Counted from the stretch's first letter, positions 25,589 to 37,663 are shown. The stretch is 56,911 bases of DNA from DAOUAM01 sp034433305 (GCA_034433305.1 DAOUAM010000051.1:1-56911), one strand, 5' to 3'. The notes: a model not told the origin generated them from the sequence alone. Program-made: numbers and translations.

Positions 25589-26551
25589 ATGTCCATGCAG
25601 ACTGTCCTGTGGATTGTGTTCGCCGTCGTGCTGGCGGCGATGCTGGCTCTGGACCTGGGCGTGTTCCACAGGGGCGCCCACACGGTAAAGCTCAGGGAGG
25701 CCCTTACCTGGAGCGGCATCTGGATTGCCCTGGCGCTGCTCTTCAACCTGGGCATATTCCTCTGGCGGGGCCAGCAGGCCGGCCTGGAGTTCCTCACCGG
25801 TTATCTCATCGAGAAGTCCCTGAGCGTGGACAACATCTTCGTTTTCGCCCTCATCTTCAGCTACTTCAGCGTGCCCTCCCAGTACCAGTACAAGGTGCTG
25901 TTCTGGGGCGTCCTGGGGGCGCTGGTGATGCGGGCCGTGCTCATTGCCCTGGGCGTGCAGCTAATAGCCTTGTTCCACTGGGCCATATATGTCTTTGGCG
26001 GCTTCCTGGTGGTGACGGGCGTCAGAATGGCCCTGGAGAGGGACAGGGAAGTCCACCCGGAGCGGAACCCGTTGCTCAGACTGATGCGGCGCGTCGTGCC
26101 CATTACCTCGGACTACCAGGGCGACAGGCTTCTGGTGAAGCAGGCCGTCGGGTACTGCGCCACGCCGCTGCTGGTGGTGCTGGTGACCGTCGAGACGACT
26201 GACCTGGTATTTGCCATAGACTCCATCCCGGCCATCCTGGCCGTGACCAGGGACCCCTTCATCGTCTACACCTCCAACGCCTTCGCCATCCTTGGCTTGC
26301 GGGCGCTGTACTTTGCCCTGGCCGGGCTGGTGCGCCGGTTCGAGTTCCTGCACTACGGGCTTGCGGCTGTCCTGGCCTTCGTGGGCATAAAGATGGTCAT
26401 CTCCGACATCTACGAGATGCCCATCACCCTGGCGCTGGGCGTGGTGGCTGCAATTCTGCTGGTGGCGGCGGTGGCATCGGCGCTGCACCCCGACACTCCC
26501 CAGCGCGAGCCTGCCTCCACCGGCCGCGCCTCGGAGCGAGATACAGGCTGA
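25589..26551 (+). CDS. TerC/Alx-family integral membrane protein
   Basis: A 320-residue membrane protein with about nine helices. The family signatures are clear: the first helix ends in ALDLGVFHRG, the second block reads EKSLSVDNIFVFALIFSYF, and the later ETTDLVFAIDSIPAILAVT holds the paired acidic residues thought to bind metal. TerC/Alx proteins are linked to manganese export, alkaline response and metalation of secreted proteins. ATG at 25589 follows GGAGG with five bases between; an upstream ATG at 25409 lies in non-homologous sequence. It is a single gene with a structured leader. The final 25 residues are a polar tail. Confidence 0.93.
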   Translation: MSMQTVLWIVFAVVLAAMLALDLGVFHRGAHTVKLREALTWSGIWIALALLFNLGIFLWRGQQAGLEFLTGYLIEKSLSVDNIFVFALIFSYFSVPSQYQYKVLFWGVLGALVMRAVLIALGVQLIALFHWAIYVFGGFLVVTGVRMALERDREVHPERNPLLRLMRRVVPITSDYQGDRLLVKQAVGYCATPLLVVLVTVETTDLVFAIDSIPAILAVTRDPFIVYTSNAFAILGLRALYFALAGLVRRFEFLHYGLAAVLAFVGIKMVISDIYEMPITLALGVVAAILLVAAVASALHPDTPQREPASTGRASERDTG

Positions 26552-26754
26552 AGGGCAGCACCGTCGCCGGCCGCCTCCCGCGTGGACGGCGCAAGACAGC
26601 GCTATGCCCGGCAATACCTGTATCGAGTATCGAGGGTGGGTGGGACCGCCAGGTCATGCTTCCAGGGCTTATTGCGCCACGTTACATAGCGTCGGAAGGC
26701 GCTATCTACCAACGGCGTAGTGTTGCCCGGGATTTATCCACATGTACAAGCCCC

Positions 26755-26783
26755 TTGACAGGCAAACTGATGTTCTGCATAAT
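26755..26783 (+). promoter_or_regulatory. Promoter of the Phd-like/methyltransferase operon
   Basis: A perfect -35 TTGACA at 26755-26760 is followed after 17 bases by CATAAT at 26778-26783 (five of six matching TATAAT). It lies 39 bases before the start codon of the Phd-like gene, in noticeably AT-richer DNA. Confidence 0.75.
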
Positions 26784-26821
26784 ATATCCAATTTAGCTAA
26801 GTAGGGGGTGGTTGGGGTGCG

Positions 26822-27076
26822 ATGACTACTAAGCGAATCAACTCGACGCAGGCCCAGAATAACTTTGGCCAGGTTCTGGATGATACAACCCAAAATAGGG
26901 CCAGGTACGTTATCGAACGTCGAGGTATCCCGCAGGCCATTCTGCTAAGTTTCGACGATTTCGTCTCTCTCCTGGGAGATGACGACGAGCGCCAACACCT
27001 GTACACCATGTTAAGAGAGATACGCCCACAATATCGCCTGGGCCATGTCCTCAAACCAAAGGGCAGTCCGAAATAG
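26822..27076 (+). CDS. Phd/YefM-family DNA-binding antitoxin-like protein, no toxin partner
   Basis: An 84-residue protein with the Phd/YefM N-terminal fold: a first strand and helix around RINSTQAQNNFGQVLDDT, then RYVIERRGIPQAILLSFDDF, which is diagnostic. Such proteins dimerise, bind operator DNA, and neutralise Doc, RelE/YoeB or PIN toxins with their C-terminal part. Here the C-terminus is short and no toxin gene follows. Instead, a DNA methyltransferase starts 31 bases after the stop. It may be an orphan antitoxin, or may act as a controller of the restriction-modification genes. The promoter upstream is excellent. The remnant PIN gene at 36.1-36.5 kb is too distant to be an obvious partner. 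Confidence 0.85.
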   Translation: MTTKRINSTQAQNNFGQVLDDTTQNRARYVIERRGIPQAILLSFDDFVSLLGDDDERQHLYTMLREIRPQYRLGHVLKPKGSPK

Positions 27077-27107
27077 TCAACCTATCGTGTCATATGGAGG
27101 CCAAAAG

Positions 27108-28490
27108 GTGACACTTTTGCCAGAAGTGCAATTCAAGCAGGAAGAGCAGCTTAGCCTGTTCGGGCCACGATCAGGCTATAGCCTGGCTGATAACAGTGCT
27201 ACCTTTAGCGATCCAGCTTTTGCTCGCAATAAGACTACGCCCATTCATCGTTGGGTCCCATGGATCGCTGGATTCTCCAGCAGTTTTGTCAGAGATGCCC
27301 TAACCAGATACCTGCATGGTAGAAGTACAGTATTGGACCCCTTTGCGGGTGTTGGAACTACCTTGGTCGAATCTGCTCTGATGGGACACGATAGCATTGG
27401 ATTTGAAATCAATCCCTATGCTGCCCTGAGTAGCCAGATAAAAGTGAATGCACATCTAATTAATATAAGCCTGCTGCATGAAGAGACCTTGAGGTTCCGA
27501 CACTTCTACGAACAGTGTGTTTCTGATGGCTACGTCCCTCAGAGTAAGCCGCCAAGAGGTTTCCGAACACGGGCTCCGTTTTACAGCCCCGAAGTGCTAC
27601 GTAAAGTCTTAATAATACAGGACTTCATTAATACTATCTGCAACCCAAGTCTGCATTCCTTATTTAGATTAGCTTTCGCATCAACGATGGTGCAGTATTC
27701 TAATTACTCCTACGAGCCCAGTCTAGGAAGGCGAGCTAGTGTAGACAAAGAAGAAGTCCATGATTTCCCGGTTGGCCTTGCCATCCTTCAAAAGCTAACA
27801 GAAATGGCGGAAGACATTAAATGGTATAAGGCGAAACTTTCCATATCTGATGTCAAAGTACAAATGATCAATGACTCTTTCTTTGATTATCAAAAATATC
27901 TTGCTCCCGATCAAGTTGACCTAATCGTTACCTCACCACCCTATCTTAACAACTATCATTACAATAGAAATACACGACCACAATTGTATTGGTTAGGATA
28001 TACTAAATGTCCTAAGGATTTTGATAAACTTGAGAATTCAAACTTCGGGAAGTACTGGCAAACTGTTCGAGACCAAGAATGTGTGAAGTTGAACTTTCAT
28101 CTGCCCAACTCGGATCTAGAAGAGCGACTAGCGGAACTCAGAAGTCTTCACACTGAAAGAGGGATCTATGGGGGCAATGGCTGGGCCAACTATGCCGCCT
28201 CATATTTCAATGATTGCTACCGCTTCGTTGTTGGTGTCAAACATGTACTCAAGCCCGGTGCTACAGCTATAATTGTAATTGGAAACAGCATATTACAGGG
28301 TATATTAATACCAACCGATCAATATTTAGGCAGAATTGCTGAAACGATTGGACTGGAACTAGTTCGTATTGAAACTCCCAGAGCGGCTCGAGTAGGGAAC
28401 AGCATTATTCAGTCAAGTGTTCGAGTTGCAAAGGCTCAAAAATCCCATCAGCTATACGAAGCTGTCCTTGAATTGAAGAAGCGTGCTTAA
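27108..28490 (+). CDS. DNA (amino) methyltransferase of an R-M system, alpha-like motif order
   Basis: A 460-residue SAM-dependent DNA methyltransferase. Motif X (HRWVPWIAGFSSSFVRDAL, about 47-65) and motif I (DPFAGVGTT, 77-85) precede a roughly 190-residue target-recognition region, and the catalytic motif IV is TSPPYLNNYH (SPPY at 276-279). SPPY is typical of N4-cytosine enzymes, although N6-adenine activity cannot be excluded. The start is a GTG at 27108 with GGAGG seven bases upstream; an earlier ATG at 27045 lies within the previous gene and has no site. The gene is clearly AT-richer than the core chromosome. Its stop overlaps by four bases with that of the convergent GIY-YIG nuclease gene, its presumed partner. 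Confidence 0.9.
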   Translation: MTLLPEVQFKQEEQLSLFGPRSGYSLADNSATFSDPAFARNKTTPIHRWVPWIAGFSSSFVRDALTRYLHGRSTVLDPFAGVGTTLVESALMGHDSIGFEINPYAALSSQIKVNAHLINISLLHEETLRFRHFYEQCVSDGYVPQSKPPRGFRTRAPFYSPEVLRKVLIIQDFINTICNPSLHSLFRLAFASTMVQYSNYSYEPSLGRRASVDKEEVHDFPVGLAILQKLTEMAEDIKWYKAKLSISDVKVQMINDSFFDYQKYLAPDQVDLIVTSPPYLNNYHYNRNTRPQLYWLGYTKCPKDFDKLENSNFGKYWQTVRDQECVKLNFHLPNSDLEERLAELRSLHTERGIYGGNGWANYAASYFNDCYRFVVGVKHVLKPGATAIIVIGNSILQGILIPTDQYLGRIAETIGLELVRIETPRAARVGNSIIQSSVRVAKAQKSHQLYEAVLELKKRA

Positions 28491-29108
28491 GTTAAAGCCT
28501 GTTTGACCCTTGCAATTATATCTTCTAATCGCGGTGGGTCTCCTGTTAATCGAGATGCCCAATCTCTACCAGAATGCAAAACATCCCAGGCAGATTTAGC
28601 CTGGTTGTACCGTCCTCTGCCAGGATCGTGATTACCGAAACCATCCACTACAGTGTTCCAAATAGGCTTGTATCGTCTGATTAGCATAGCTTCTACTGGT
28701 ACAACTAGATCGCTTTCCACACCAGTGAGGATCATAAAACGGCATTTGAAGTCTTCAATGCGCAGATTGGATACCTGGATAATACTTCTTGCATGTTCTG
28801 CTAACCTTTGGTACAGGTCTCTGGTTTTCGGATTCGGAAATACGTGCTGTTCTCCATCCTGGTGGAACAGCTTTGCCGACGTAAATGGGTTGAATGCACT
28901 TCTCCCGGTTCAAGTTGGCAATCACAGCGTAAAGCTCGAAAGTACCTGTATAGTACAGTGCATAGACGCCTGGGCCAATGAATTGACCTGGAGGGGGTAG
29001 GTTGTGCACTGGCGTTTCAACGAAGAATTGGATGGCATCATTGACGACACTCCGGAATTTACTTGATCGAAATATGTGCGCGCTAAAGTCAAAAGATTCC
29101 GTGTTCAT
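28487..29108 (-). pseudogene. Eco29kI-family GIY-YIG restriction endonuclease, frameshifted
   Basis: Two frames together give a type II restriction enzyme of the Eco29kI family. The N-terminal frame (from ATG 29108) has FIGPGVYALYYTG and PIYVGKAVPPGWRTAR, the GIY and YIG strands with the following Arg. The C-terminal frame has RDLYQRLAEHARSI, DFKCRFMILTGVESDL, the VPVEAMLIRRYKPIWN block with the catalytic Glu and Asn, and DGFGNHDPGRGRYNQAKSAW. The two are joined only by a one-base shift between about 28815 and 28845, near short runs of A or T. The frame-A product would end at 117 residues without the catalytic Glu. This is either a true inactivating mutation or an assembly or read error. Family knowledge: GIY-YIG enzymes cleave DNA with a single active site. 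Confidence 0.85.
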
Positions 29109-29126
29109 GGTTCATCCTGCCTTGCT

Positions 29127-32468
<3,342 letters not shown>

Positions 32469-32511
32469 CAGCTTATCCCTGGACTATTGGATTATAGGCA
32501 CCCTATTTCAC

Positions 32512-32671
32512 CCAAGCAGGTAGCCTTGGATGATATTCACTTACGTATGCGGCGGGCTATCCTGGCCCCCTTCCTGGCCTTCCCCCACTGGGGGAAGGGA
32601 CTATTCTCGCCCCCCCCTTTGGGGGAGAGCCGGAGAGGGAGCAGATGCTGGCATCTGTCAGGCTACCTGCT
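32512..32671. repeat. MITE-like element, CCAAGCAGGTRGCC ends (copy 2)
   Basis: A 160-base element fills most of the space between carB and the lipoprotein gene. CCAAGCAGGTAGCC at 32512-32525 and GGCTACCTGCT at 32661-32671 are inverted; the inner GATGATAT motif is shared with copy 1 (654-851), and the core is again the CCTTCCCCCACTGGGGGAAG / CGCCCCCC..GGGGGAG hairpin pair. Its right end touches the stop codon of the lipoprotein gene. Confidence 0.65.
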
Positions 32672-33099
32672 CAGCGCCTGGCGGTTATCTGGTACTTGTA
32701 GGCGCTCAGGTGGCCGTACCCCTCGCCGTACTCGAAGTACCCGGCGACCTTCACTTTGCAGACCTCCTCCGGCGGCACCGTGGCCGTCTGGAAGCAGTCC
32801 TCCCTGGACTCGATGGTGCTCGGGTCCAGCCAGATGGCAGGCTCTGTGAGGTAAACCATCTCTCCCTGCCGGTAGGTGGACTCGCCCAGGGCGCTGGTCT
32901 CGAAGGCGCTCAGGTAAAAGCCCTCGGTCCTGACGAACTTACCGTCATAGCGCTCCGGGCTGGACGTGAGCTGGCTGATGGTGACATCGTCAGCCTGGCT
33001 ATTGCCGCCGCAGGACAGGCTGACAATCAGCAACACGACGGCGAGAGCGCCTGCAAGGGCCATCCATACCTGCGAGAGCCAATAATTTGTGCGAGCCAT
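32671..33099 (-). CDS. Small lipoprotein with OB-like domain, function unknown
   Basis: A 142-residue exported protein. From ATG 33099 it has a hydrophobic signal (ALAGALAVVLLIVSLSC) whose end SLSCGG is lipobox-like. The mature part reads TISQLTSSPERYDGKFVRTE, then GFYLSAFETSA and MVYLTEPAIWLDPSTIE, a pattern of beta strands seen in small OB-fold domains of secreted proteins that sense or bind ligands; two more cysteines (CFQTATVPPEEVCKV) may pair. No clear ribosome site precedes the ATG, and longer in-frame starts upstream overlap the HNH gene. It sits between the restriction genes and carB on the same strand. No function is assigned. Confidence 0.7.
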   Translation of the reverse strand: MARTNYWLSQVWMALAGALAVVLLIVSLSCGGNSQADDVTISQLTSSPERYDGKFVRTEGFYLSAFETSALGESTYRQGEMVYLTEPAIWLDPSTIESREDCFQTATVPPEEVCKVKVAGYFEYGEGYGHLSAYKYQITARR

Positions 33100-33103
33100 G
33101 CTT

Positions 33104-34099
33104 CTAGATGATGCCACGGAAAGTGTTGGCCCGGTGAATGAAGGCGGGGTCAGGCCATTGCCGGCGGTCGTGCGGCAGGTGAATCCGCCCCAGTGAACCT
33201 TCCAGTTCCGCCAGTCCGCCATCCCGTCCGCTCTCTCTGATCTCATCCACCTTCTGCCTGTTCACGTGCATCCTCAAATCCTCATCAAGGTAAATCAGGC
33301 CCCGGTCGAAAGCCCGATGATAGCTCGGAGACAATGCGATCCCGTTTCGAACGTCATCGATGCTTTCAGATCCCGCAGACACCGGAAGTATGTGAGCAGC
33401 TTCCACCAGTTCCAATTGCCACCTGGTAACTGCGCATCGATAGTCATATGCTTGTAGAACCTTTAAACGAAAATTTGCCGCCCTTGCCCACCGCGCCGTT
33501 TCGTGTACTAAGCGTCGACGCTCGCGTGCTATAGGTGCCAAGTCTGCCTGTGTGATCTGCTCAAGATTGGCCGCCCTAGTAAGAGCTTGAAGCAAGGGCC
33601 CTGTTGCTCCATACCTATGTAGTTCCCGTGCATTTTGACAATAGAGCAAGAAATGGTCATACCTGATACCTACGGCGATTTCGTCATTCGTCTTGCGGTT
33701 AAATCCTAGGCCGTACTGTAGCGCATCATGAAGGGCCTGAATGCTAATTTGAACAGAGGGAGATCCTTCCGTGAATGCAGAGTGGCGAGTGAGGTCAAAA
33801 CCTGCAAACACTCGAAGATTTGGCTCAAAGCCTACCAAGATGGTCAGTCCACGTGGGTTTTGCTCCAGCGGCGGCGTAACTGATGTCATTTGAATCCGAT
33901 ATTCACCTGGTAGAGACCGACGCCCTCCATGTGTGAGCGTCCAGATATACACCCATAGACCGATGGTGTCATCCTTGAATGAAACCAGAAAGCGAAGAGG
34001 ATGCCTCCTACTTGATGGCTCCAGCAGACCGTTACCACCTGATTCCTCTATTGCATGCAGAAGGGCTCTTCCAAGTGCTGTGCGAGATACAGATGGCAT
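33104..34099 (-). CDS. HNH restriction endonuclease (COG3440-like)
   Basis: A 331-residue nuclease with a C-terminal HNH domain: FRLKVLQAYDYRCAVTRWQL, then VEAAHILPVSAG (His236), a loop with VRNGIALSPSYHRAFDRG (Asn252, His261). These are the three conserved positions of HNH nucleases and the layout of predicted restriction endonucleases of the COG3440 type. The N-terminal 200 residues probably recognise the site. The gene starts three bases after the stop of the methyltransferase, so the two form an operon and a type II restriction-modification pair. The frame is intact. The recognition sequence cannot be read from sequence alone. Confidence 0.88.
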   Translation of the reverse strand: MPSVSRTALGRALLHAIEESGGNGLLEPSSRRHPLRFLVSFKDDTIGLWVYIWTLTHGGRRSLPGEYRIQMTSVTPPLEQNPRGLTILVGFEPNLRVFAGFDLTRHSAFTEGSPSVQISIQALHDALQYGLGFNRKTNDEIAVGIRYDHFLLYCQNARELHRYGATGPLLQALTRAANLEQITQADLAPIARERRRLVHETARWARAANFRLKVLQAYDYRCAVTRWQLELVEAAHILPVSAGSESIDDVRNGIALSPSYHRAFDRGLIYLDEDLRMHVNRQKVDEIRESGRDGGLAELEGSLGRIHLPHDRRQWPDPAFIHRANTFRGII

Positions 34100-34102
34100 T
34101 CC

Positions 34103-35224
34103 TCATCCCATGTCAAGGTCGTTATCCGTGTCCGGCAACGATGTAATTGGCTTAGCAAATGGCCGAGTTTTACCGCCATCTTTCGGAAGCGGGTCGTCAA
34201 ATGCGTCGTTCCACAATAGACCAGGGCGATAGATTTTATAGTAGTTTGCTTCCGATTCTATAACCTTGGGAGTCTTTGCTTGGCCTGACCCAATGAACCT
34301 TCCCTGAGCTCCTAATAGGTATTCTTTTTCAATATCTACACAGATCCATCGCCGCTGTAAACGGTCCGCCACTTCTCCGGTAACACAGCTGCCCGCAAAT
34401 GGGTCCACTACCAGATCACCCACATCGGTAAGAAAGCGTATGAAGAATTCTGGGATCACCCCGGGGAATCTGGCCGGATGGGGTGCAATGCAGTTTTCCT
34501 CACAATAACGCAAGTATCGGGAATTGCTGTCGGTGTTGGCTGCGGCAATTAGATTGGGCGGTATGGCTGCTCCGTTATTTTTTGAAAACTTGTGGCTGAT
34601 GTCATGACCACTGGGACGTTTTTTGGGGCGGTAGCCATTGGAAAGCAACTGATGCATACTATCACTGTACGGCATGAGAACCCGGCGATTGCTCGCTTTC
34701 GGCCAAGGCGTGCGAGACAGCCAGAATATGAGATTGACAGCATCCTTGACCCTGATTCTGCGTATGTTGACCCATTCTGCGGGTGTTGGAAGGCGAGAAG
34801 GGTTCCACCAGAAGAATTCCTGCGCGAGATGAAATTCGAAGTCTTTGCATAAGGTGATTAATAATTCATACTGATAAAGACTCTTTGTGGGAACGCCTGG
34901 TTTCCATGCCCCACCAATGTCGATGACTAATGATCCTTGCGGTTTCAGAATGCGTTGGAACTGCGAAGCGAATGGCCGAAACCAGTCAACGTAATCGTCA
35001 GCATCGGCGTTGCCGTATTCCTTCTTCCGCACGAGACCGAAAGGGGGGCTGGTGACGATCAGGTCTACCGATTGGTCACCTATGTGGCGACTCATGAAGT
35101 CAACTGAGTCCGCCCAATAGGCAGCCCCGAAGATCGTCTTGATGCAGAGTTCAGGCTCGGAGGGCCCACCGCGGTTTGGACCACCCCTGGGCGACCTGGC
35201 TTGTGATCTGTCTGTGTTGTTCAT
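34103..35224 (-). CDS. DNA methyltransferase of the HNH R-M pair, beta-class motif order
   Basis: A 373-residue amino-methyltransferase with motif IV first (DLIVTSPPFGLVRKKEYG, SPPF at 59-62), a central target-recognition region, then motif X (PARFPGVIPEFFIRFLT, 250-266) and motif I (VVDPFAGSCVTG, D274). This IV-TRD-X-I order defines the beta class, and SPPF/SPPY is typical of N4-cytosine methylation. It would protect the host from the HNH nuclease encoded next. ATG at 35224 lacks a clear ribosome site. The gene has an AT-richer composition than neighbours such as carA and pyrC, in line with transfer. It is unrelated in domain order to the methyltransferase at 27.1 kb. Confidence 0.92.
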   Translation of the reverse strand: MNNTDRSQARSPRGGPNRGGPSEPELCIKTIFGAAYWADSVDFMSRHIGDQSVDLIVTSPPFGLVRKKEYGNADADDYVDWFRPFASQFQRILKPQGSLVIDIGGAWKPGVPTKSLYQYELLITLCKDFEFHLAQEFFWWNPSRLPTPAEWVNIRRIRVKDAVNLIFWLSRTPWPKASNRRVLMPYSDSMHQLLSNGYRPKKRPSGHDISHKFSKNNGAAIPPNLIAAANTDSNSRYLRYCEENCIAPHPARFPGVIPEFFIRFLTDVGDLVVDPFAGSCVTGEVADRLQRRWICVDIEKEYLLGAQGRFIGSGQAKTPKVIESEANYYKIYRPGLLWNDAFDDPLPKDGGKTRPFAKPITSLPDTDNDLDMG

Positions 35225-35363
35225 GGAGGCTCGCTTGCGAAGAATGGGGTCTGGACAACTGGGAGAGTGTCCGATGCTAATGGTAGTGAGCGCGCCAAGA
35301 GATTAGCACACACGTTTCATGCTGTCTAGGTGTCCCGGTTGTCATGTTCATAGGGGGTATTGC

Positions 35364-36104
35364 TCAGGCCCTCGTTCCCCCTTTCTCCTTCAAGTACTCC
35401 ACCACCTTATCGGGGAAGTTTATGGTCATGCCATCGGCGCCGGCGTCCACGACGCGGCGCATAAGCTCCTCGTTCTCCACGCCCCAGGCGCGGACGCCGA
35501 AGCCCTGGCGGTGCAGGCGCTCCACCAGCGCCGGCGTTACAACGTTGGCCCGGGGGCAGACCTGGGCCAGCCCCAGTTGCCTGGCCTGCTGGATGATGTC
35601 GTCGGTGGCCTCGCCCACCAGCCAGCCGGCGGGCAGCTCCGGGGCGTAGGCCCTGGCCTCCTCCAGCCGGACCTTCTGGAAGGAGGTGATGGTCACGCTG
35701 TCGGCGACGCCGTAGCCGCGCACCAGGTCGGCGGTGCGCTGGGACAGGCCCTCGGCCCTGGCCTTGATCTCGATGTGGAAGTACAGCCGGCCCTTGTAGT
35801 GCTCCAGCAGTTGGCCCAGCGATGGGACGCGCTGGCCGGCGAACTGGGGCGCGAACCAGGAGCCGGCGTCCAGCGCCTGAAGCTGCGCCAGTGCCAGTGC
35901 CGCCACCGGCCCCTTGCCGTTAGTGGTGCGGTCCACCGTGTCGTCGTGGATGACCACGATGTGGCCGTCCCTGGTGAAGTGCACGTCCAGTTCCACGTGG
36001 TTGACACCCAGGGCCAGGGCCTTATCGAAGGCAGCGAAGGTGTTCTCCGGCGCGTAGGACGACGCCCCCCGGTGGGCGATGACGAGGAATTGAGTTGCGG
36101 ACAT
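35364..36104 (-). CDS. Glycerophosphodiester phosphodiesterase
   Basis: A 246-residue GDPD-family TIM barrel that hydrolyses glycerophosphodiesters to glycerol 3-phosphate and an alcohol. The active-site residues are present: AHRG (His11-Arg12), PENT (Glu20), VELDVH (Glu38, Asp40) and VIHDD (His53). The end of the barrel reads GFGVRAWGVENEELM and AGADGMTINFPD. ATG at 36104 follows AAGGAGG with eight bases between; a TTG one codon upstream is less likely. No signal peptide is seen, so it is cytosolic. It lies inside the pyrimidine operon region on the same strand, between the broken PIN gene and the restriction pair, with no evident metabolic link. Confidence 0.93.
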   Translation of the reverse strand: MSATQFLVIAHRGASSYAPENTFAAFDKALALGVNHVELDVHFTRDGHIVVIHDDTVDRTTNGKGPVAALALAQLQALDAGSWFAPQFAGQRVPSLGQLLEHYKGRLYFHIEIKARAEGLSQRTADLVRGYGVADSVTITSFQKVRLEEARAYAPELPAGWLVGEATDDIIQQARQLGLAQVCPRANVVTPALVERLHRQGFGVRAWGVENEELMRRVVDAGADGMTINFPDKVVEYLKEKGGTRA

Positions 36105-36130
36105 CAAAGCTTCCTCCTTCCTCGGTACAT

Positions 36131-36450
36131 CTAGCCTTCTGACTCGTACATCCGCAGCCCGGGTATGTGCCGAAAGTCACTGTCCTTGGCGAACAGCCTG
36201 CACCCGTATTCCAGGGCCACGGCACCTGTGATAATGTGCGGTCCGCGCTCTCCGGCGTCAGCCTTACCCGCAGCACCTGGCTGGCGTAGACGGGCAGGGG
36301 GAACTCCGGCGCCACCAGCCGCAGCATATCCTCAGCGTCGCATAGCTCCACGTGGGGAGAGCGGGCCACGTACCGGGCCATCTCCAGGTAGTTGGCCTCG
36401 CCGGCTGCGATGAGTGCCGCTGTCGAGAAGTCCGTCAGCACCCTGGCCAC
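36131..36450 (-). pseudogene. Frameshifted, truncated PIN-domain (VapC-like) remnant
   Basis: A GTG at 36450 directly abuts the carA stop and gives RVLTDFSTAALIAAGEANYL, then SPHVELCDAEDMLRLVAPEF in one frame. The C-terminal half of a PIN domain continues in another frame as GKADAGERGPHIITGAVALE, followed by YGCRLFAKDSDFRHIPGL and a TAG at 36131. The phrase ITGAVALEYGCRLFAKDSDF matches the last PIN motif with its acidic residues. The frame changes around 36220-36250. The N-terminal Asp-containing strand of a full PIN domain is short or missing, so the gene is both truncated and shifted. No antitoxin gene is adjacent. Confidence 0.65.
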
Positions 36451-37566
36451 CTACCTCGGATGCTCCCGTACCATGTCCAGGAATCGGTCGAACAGGTACT
36501 CGTTGTCGCGGGGGCCGGGCGAGGCCTCCGAGTGGTACTGGATGCTCATGACGGGCAGCGACCTGTGGCGCAGCCCCTCCACCGTGCCGTCGTTGAGGTT
36601 GACGTGGCTGACCTCCAGCTCCGGCGGCAGGCTGTCGGCGTCCACGGCGTAGCCATGGTTCTGGGCGGTGATGTACACCAGGCCGGTGCTCAGGTCGCGC
36701 ACCGGGTGGTTGCCGCCCCTGTGGCCGAACTTGAGCTTGAAGGTGCGCCCGCCGAAGGCCCGGGCGATGACCTGGTTGCCCAGGCAGATGCCCATAACCG
36801 GCACCCGGCCGGCCAGGCCCCTTGCTGTCTCAGCTACGTAGCCCAGCAGCTCCGGGTCGCCAGGCCCCGGCGACAGGATGATGCCGTGGGGCTTCAGCGC
36901 CAGCACGTCCTCAGCCGAGGCCGTGGCCGGGACGGCCATGACCTCGCAGCCCCTGGAGTGCAGGATACGCAGGATGTTGTACTTCAGGCCGCAGTCGGTG
37001 ACCACGATGCGGTAGCGCCCCGTGCCGTGCGGCGGCCCGGCCACGCCGGCGGCGGACTGGTCCCACTGGTACAGGTGGGGCGTACTCACCCGTGCCACGA
37101 AGTCCACCTCGCCATAGCTGGGCAGCTCTCGCAGGCGTGCCAGCGCCCGCTCCGGCGGCTCGTCCACGGCGATGATGCCCATCATGACTCCACGGCTGCG
37201 CAATCGCCTGGTGATGGCGCGGGTGTCCACGCCGCTGATGCCTGGTACGCCCTGGGAGGCCAGGAACTCGTGCAGCGTCGTGGTGCTCAGCATGTGGCTG
37301 GGCTGAAGGCAGTGCTCCCTGACCACGAAGCCGGCCACCTGCACCCTGCGCGACTCGAAGTCGCGCTCGTTGATGCCGTAGTTGCCGATGAGCGGGTATG
37401 TGGGCACCACGATCTGCCCGGCATAGGAGGGATCGGTCAGCATCTCCTGGTAGCCGGTCATGGAGGTGTTGAAGACCACCTCGCCGTGGGCGCTGACCTC
37501 AGCGCCAAAGGCCTGCCCGCTGTACACGGCGCCGTCTTCAAGGACGAGATGTGCTGGTTTGGCCAT
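36451..37566 (-). CDS. carA: Carbamoyl-phosphate synthase small subunit
   Basis: CarA is the glutaminase subunit that supplies ammonia to CarB. The 371-residue chain starts AKPAHLVLEDGAVYSGQAFG, with the typical N-terminal domain phrase GEVVFNTSMTGYQEMLTDPS, and ends with a class I amidotransferase domain: nucleophile Cys in GICLGNQVIARAFGG, the HRGGNHPV strand, QNHGYAVD, and the His/Glu pair in QYHSEASPGP. GAGGG lies just before the ATG at 37566. It follows pyrC by 97 bases in the same operon. carB, which should be next, is about 4 kb away. Confidence 0.97.
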   Translation of the reverse strand: MAKPAHLVLEDGAVYSGQAFGAEVSAHGEVVFNTSMTGYQEMLTDPSYAGQIVVPTYPLIGNYGINERDFESRRVQVAGFVVREHCLQPSHMLSTTTLHEFLASQGVPGISGVDTRAITRRLRSRGVMMGIIAVDEPPERALARLRELPSYGEVDFVARVSTPHLYQWDQSAAGVAGPPHGTGRYRIVVTDCGLKYNILRILHSRGCEVMAVPATASAEDVLALKPHGIILSPGPGDPELLGYVAETARGLAGRVPVMGICLGNQVIARAFGGRTFKLKFGHRGGNHPVRDLSTGLVYITAQNHGYAVDADSLPPELEVSHVNLNDGTVEGLRHRSLPVMSIQYHSEASPGPRDNEYLFDRFLDMVREHPR

Positions 37567-37663
37567 GAATCCCTCGCTATCCCTTCGTGATAGGAAGAAG
37601 GCGGACCTTGATTTGCCCTTTGATTACGCCAAACTGGCCCGCTTTTGCCGGCCTCCGAGTGAC

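Noticed and set aside
26822..28490. Phd-Doc or YefM-YoeB toxin-antitoxin pair
   Set aside because: The gene after the antitoxin-like one is a DNA methyltransferase and no small toxin frame is present.
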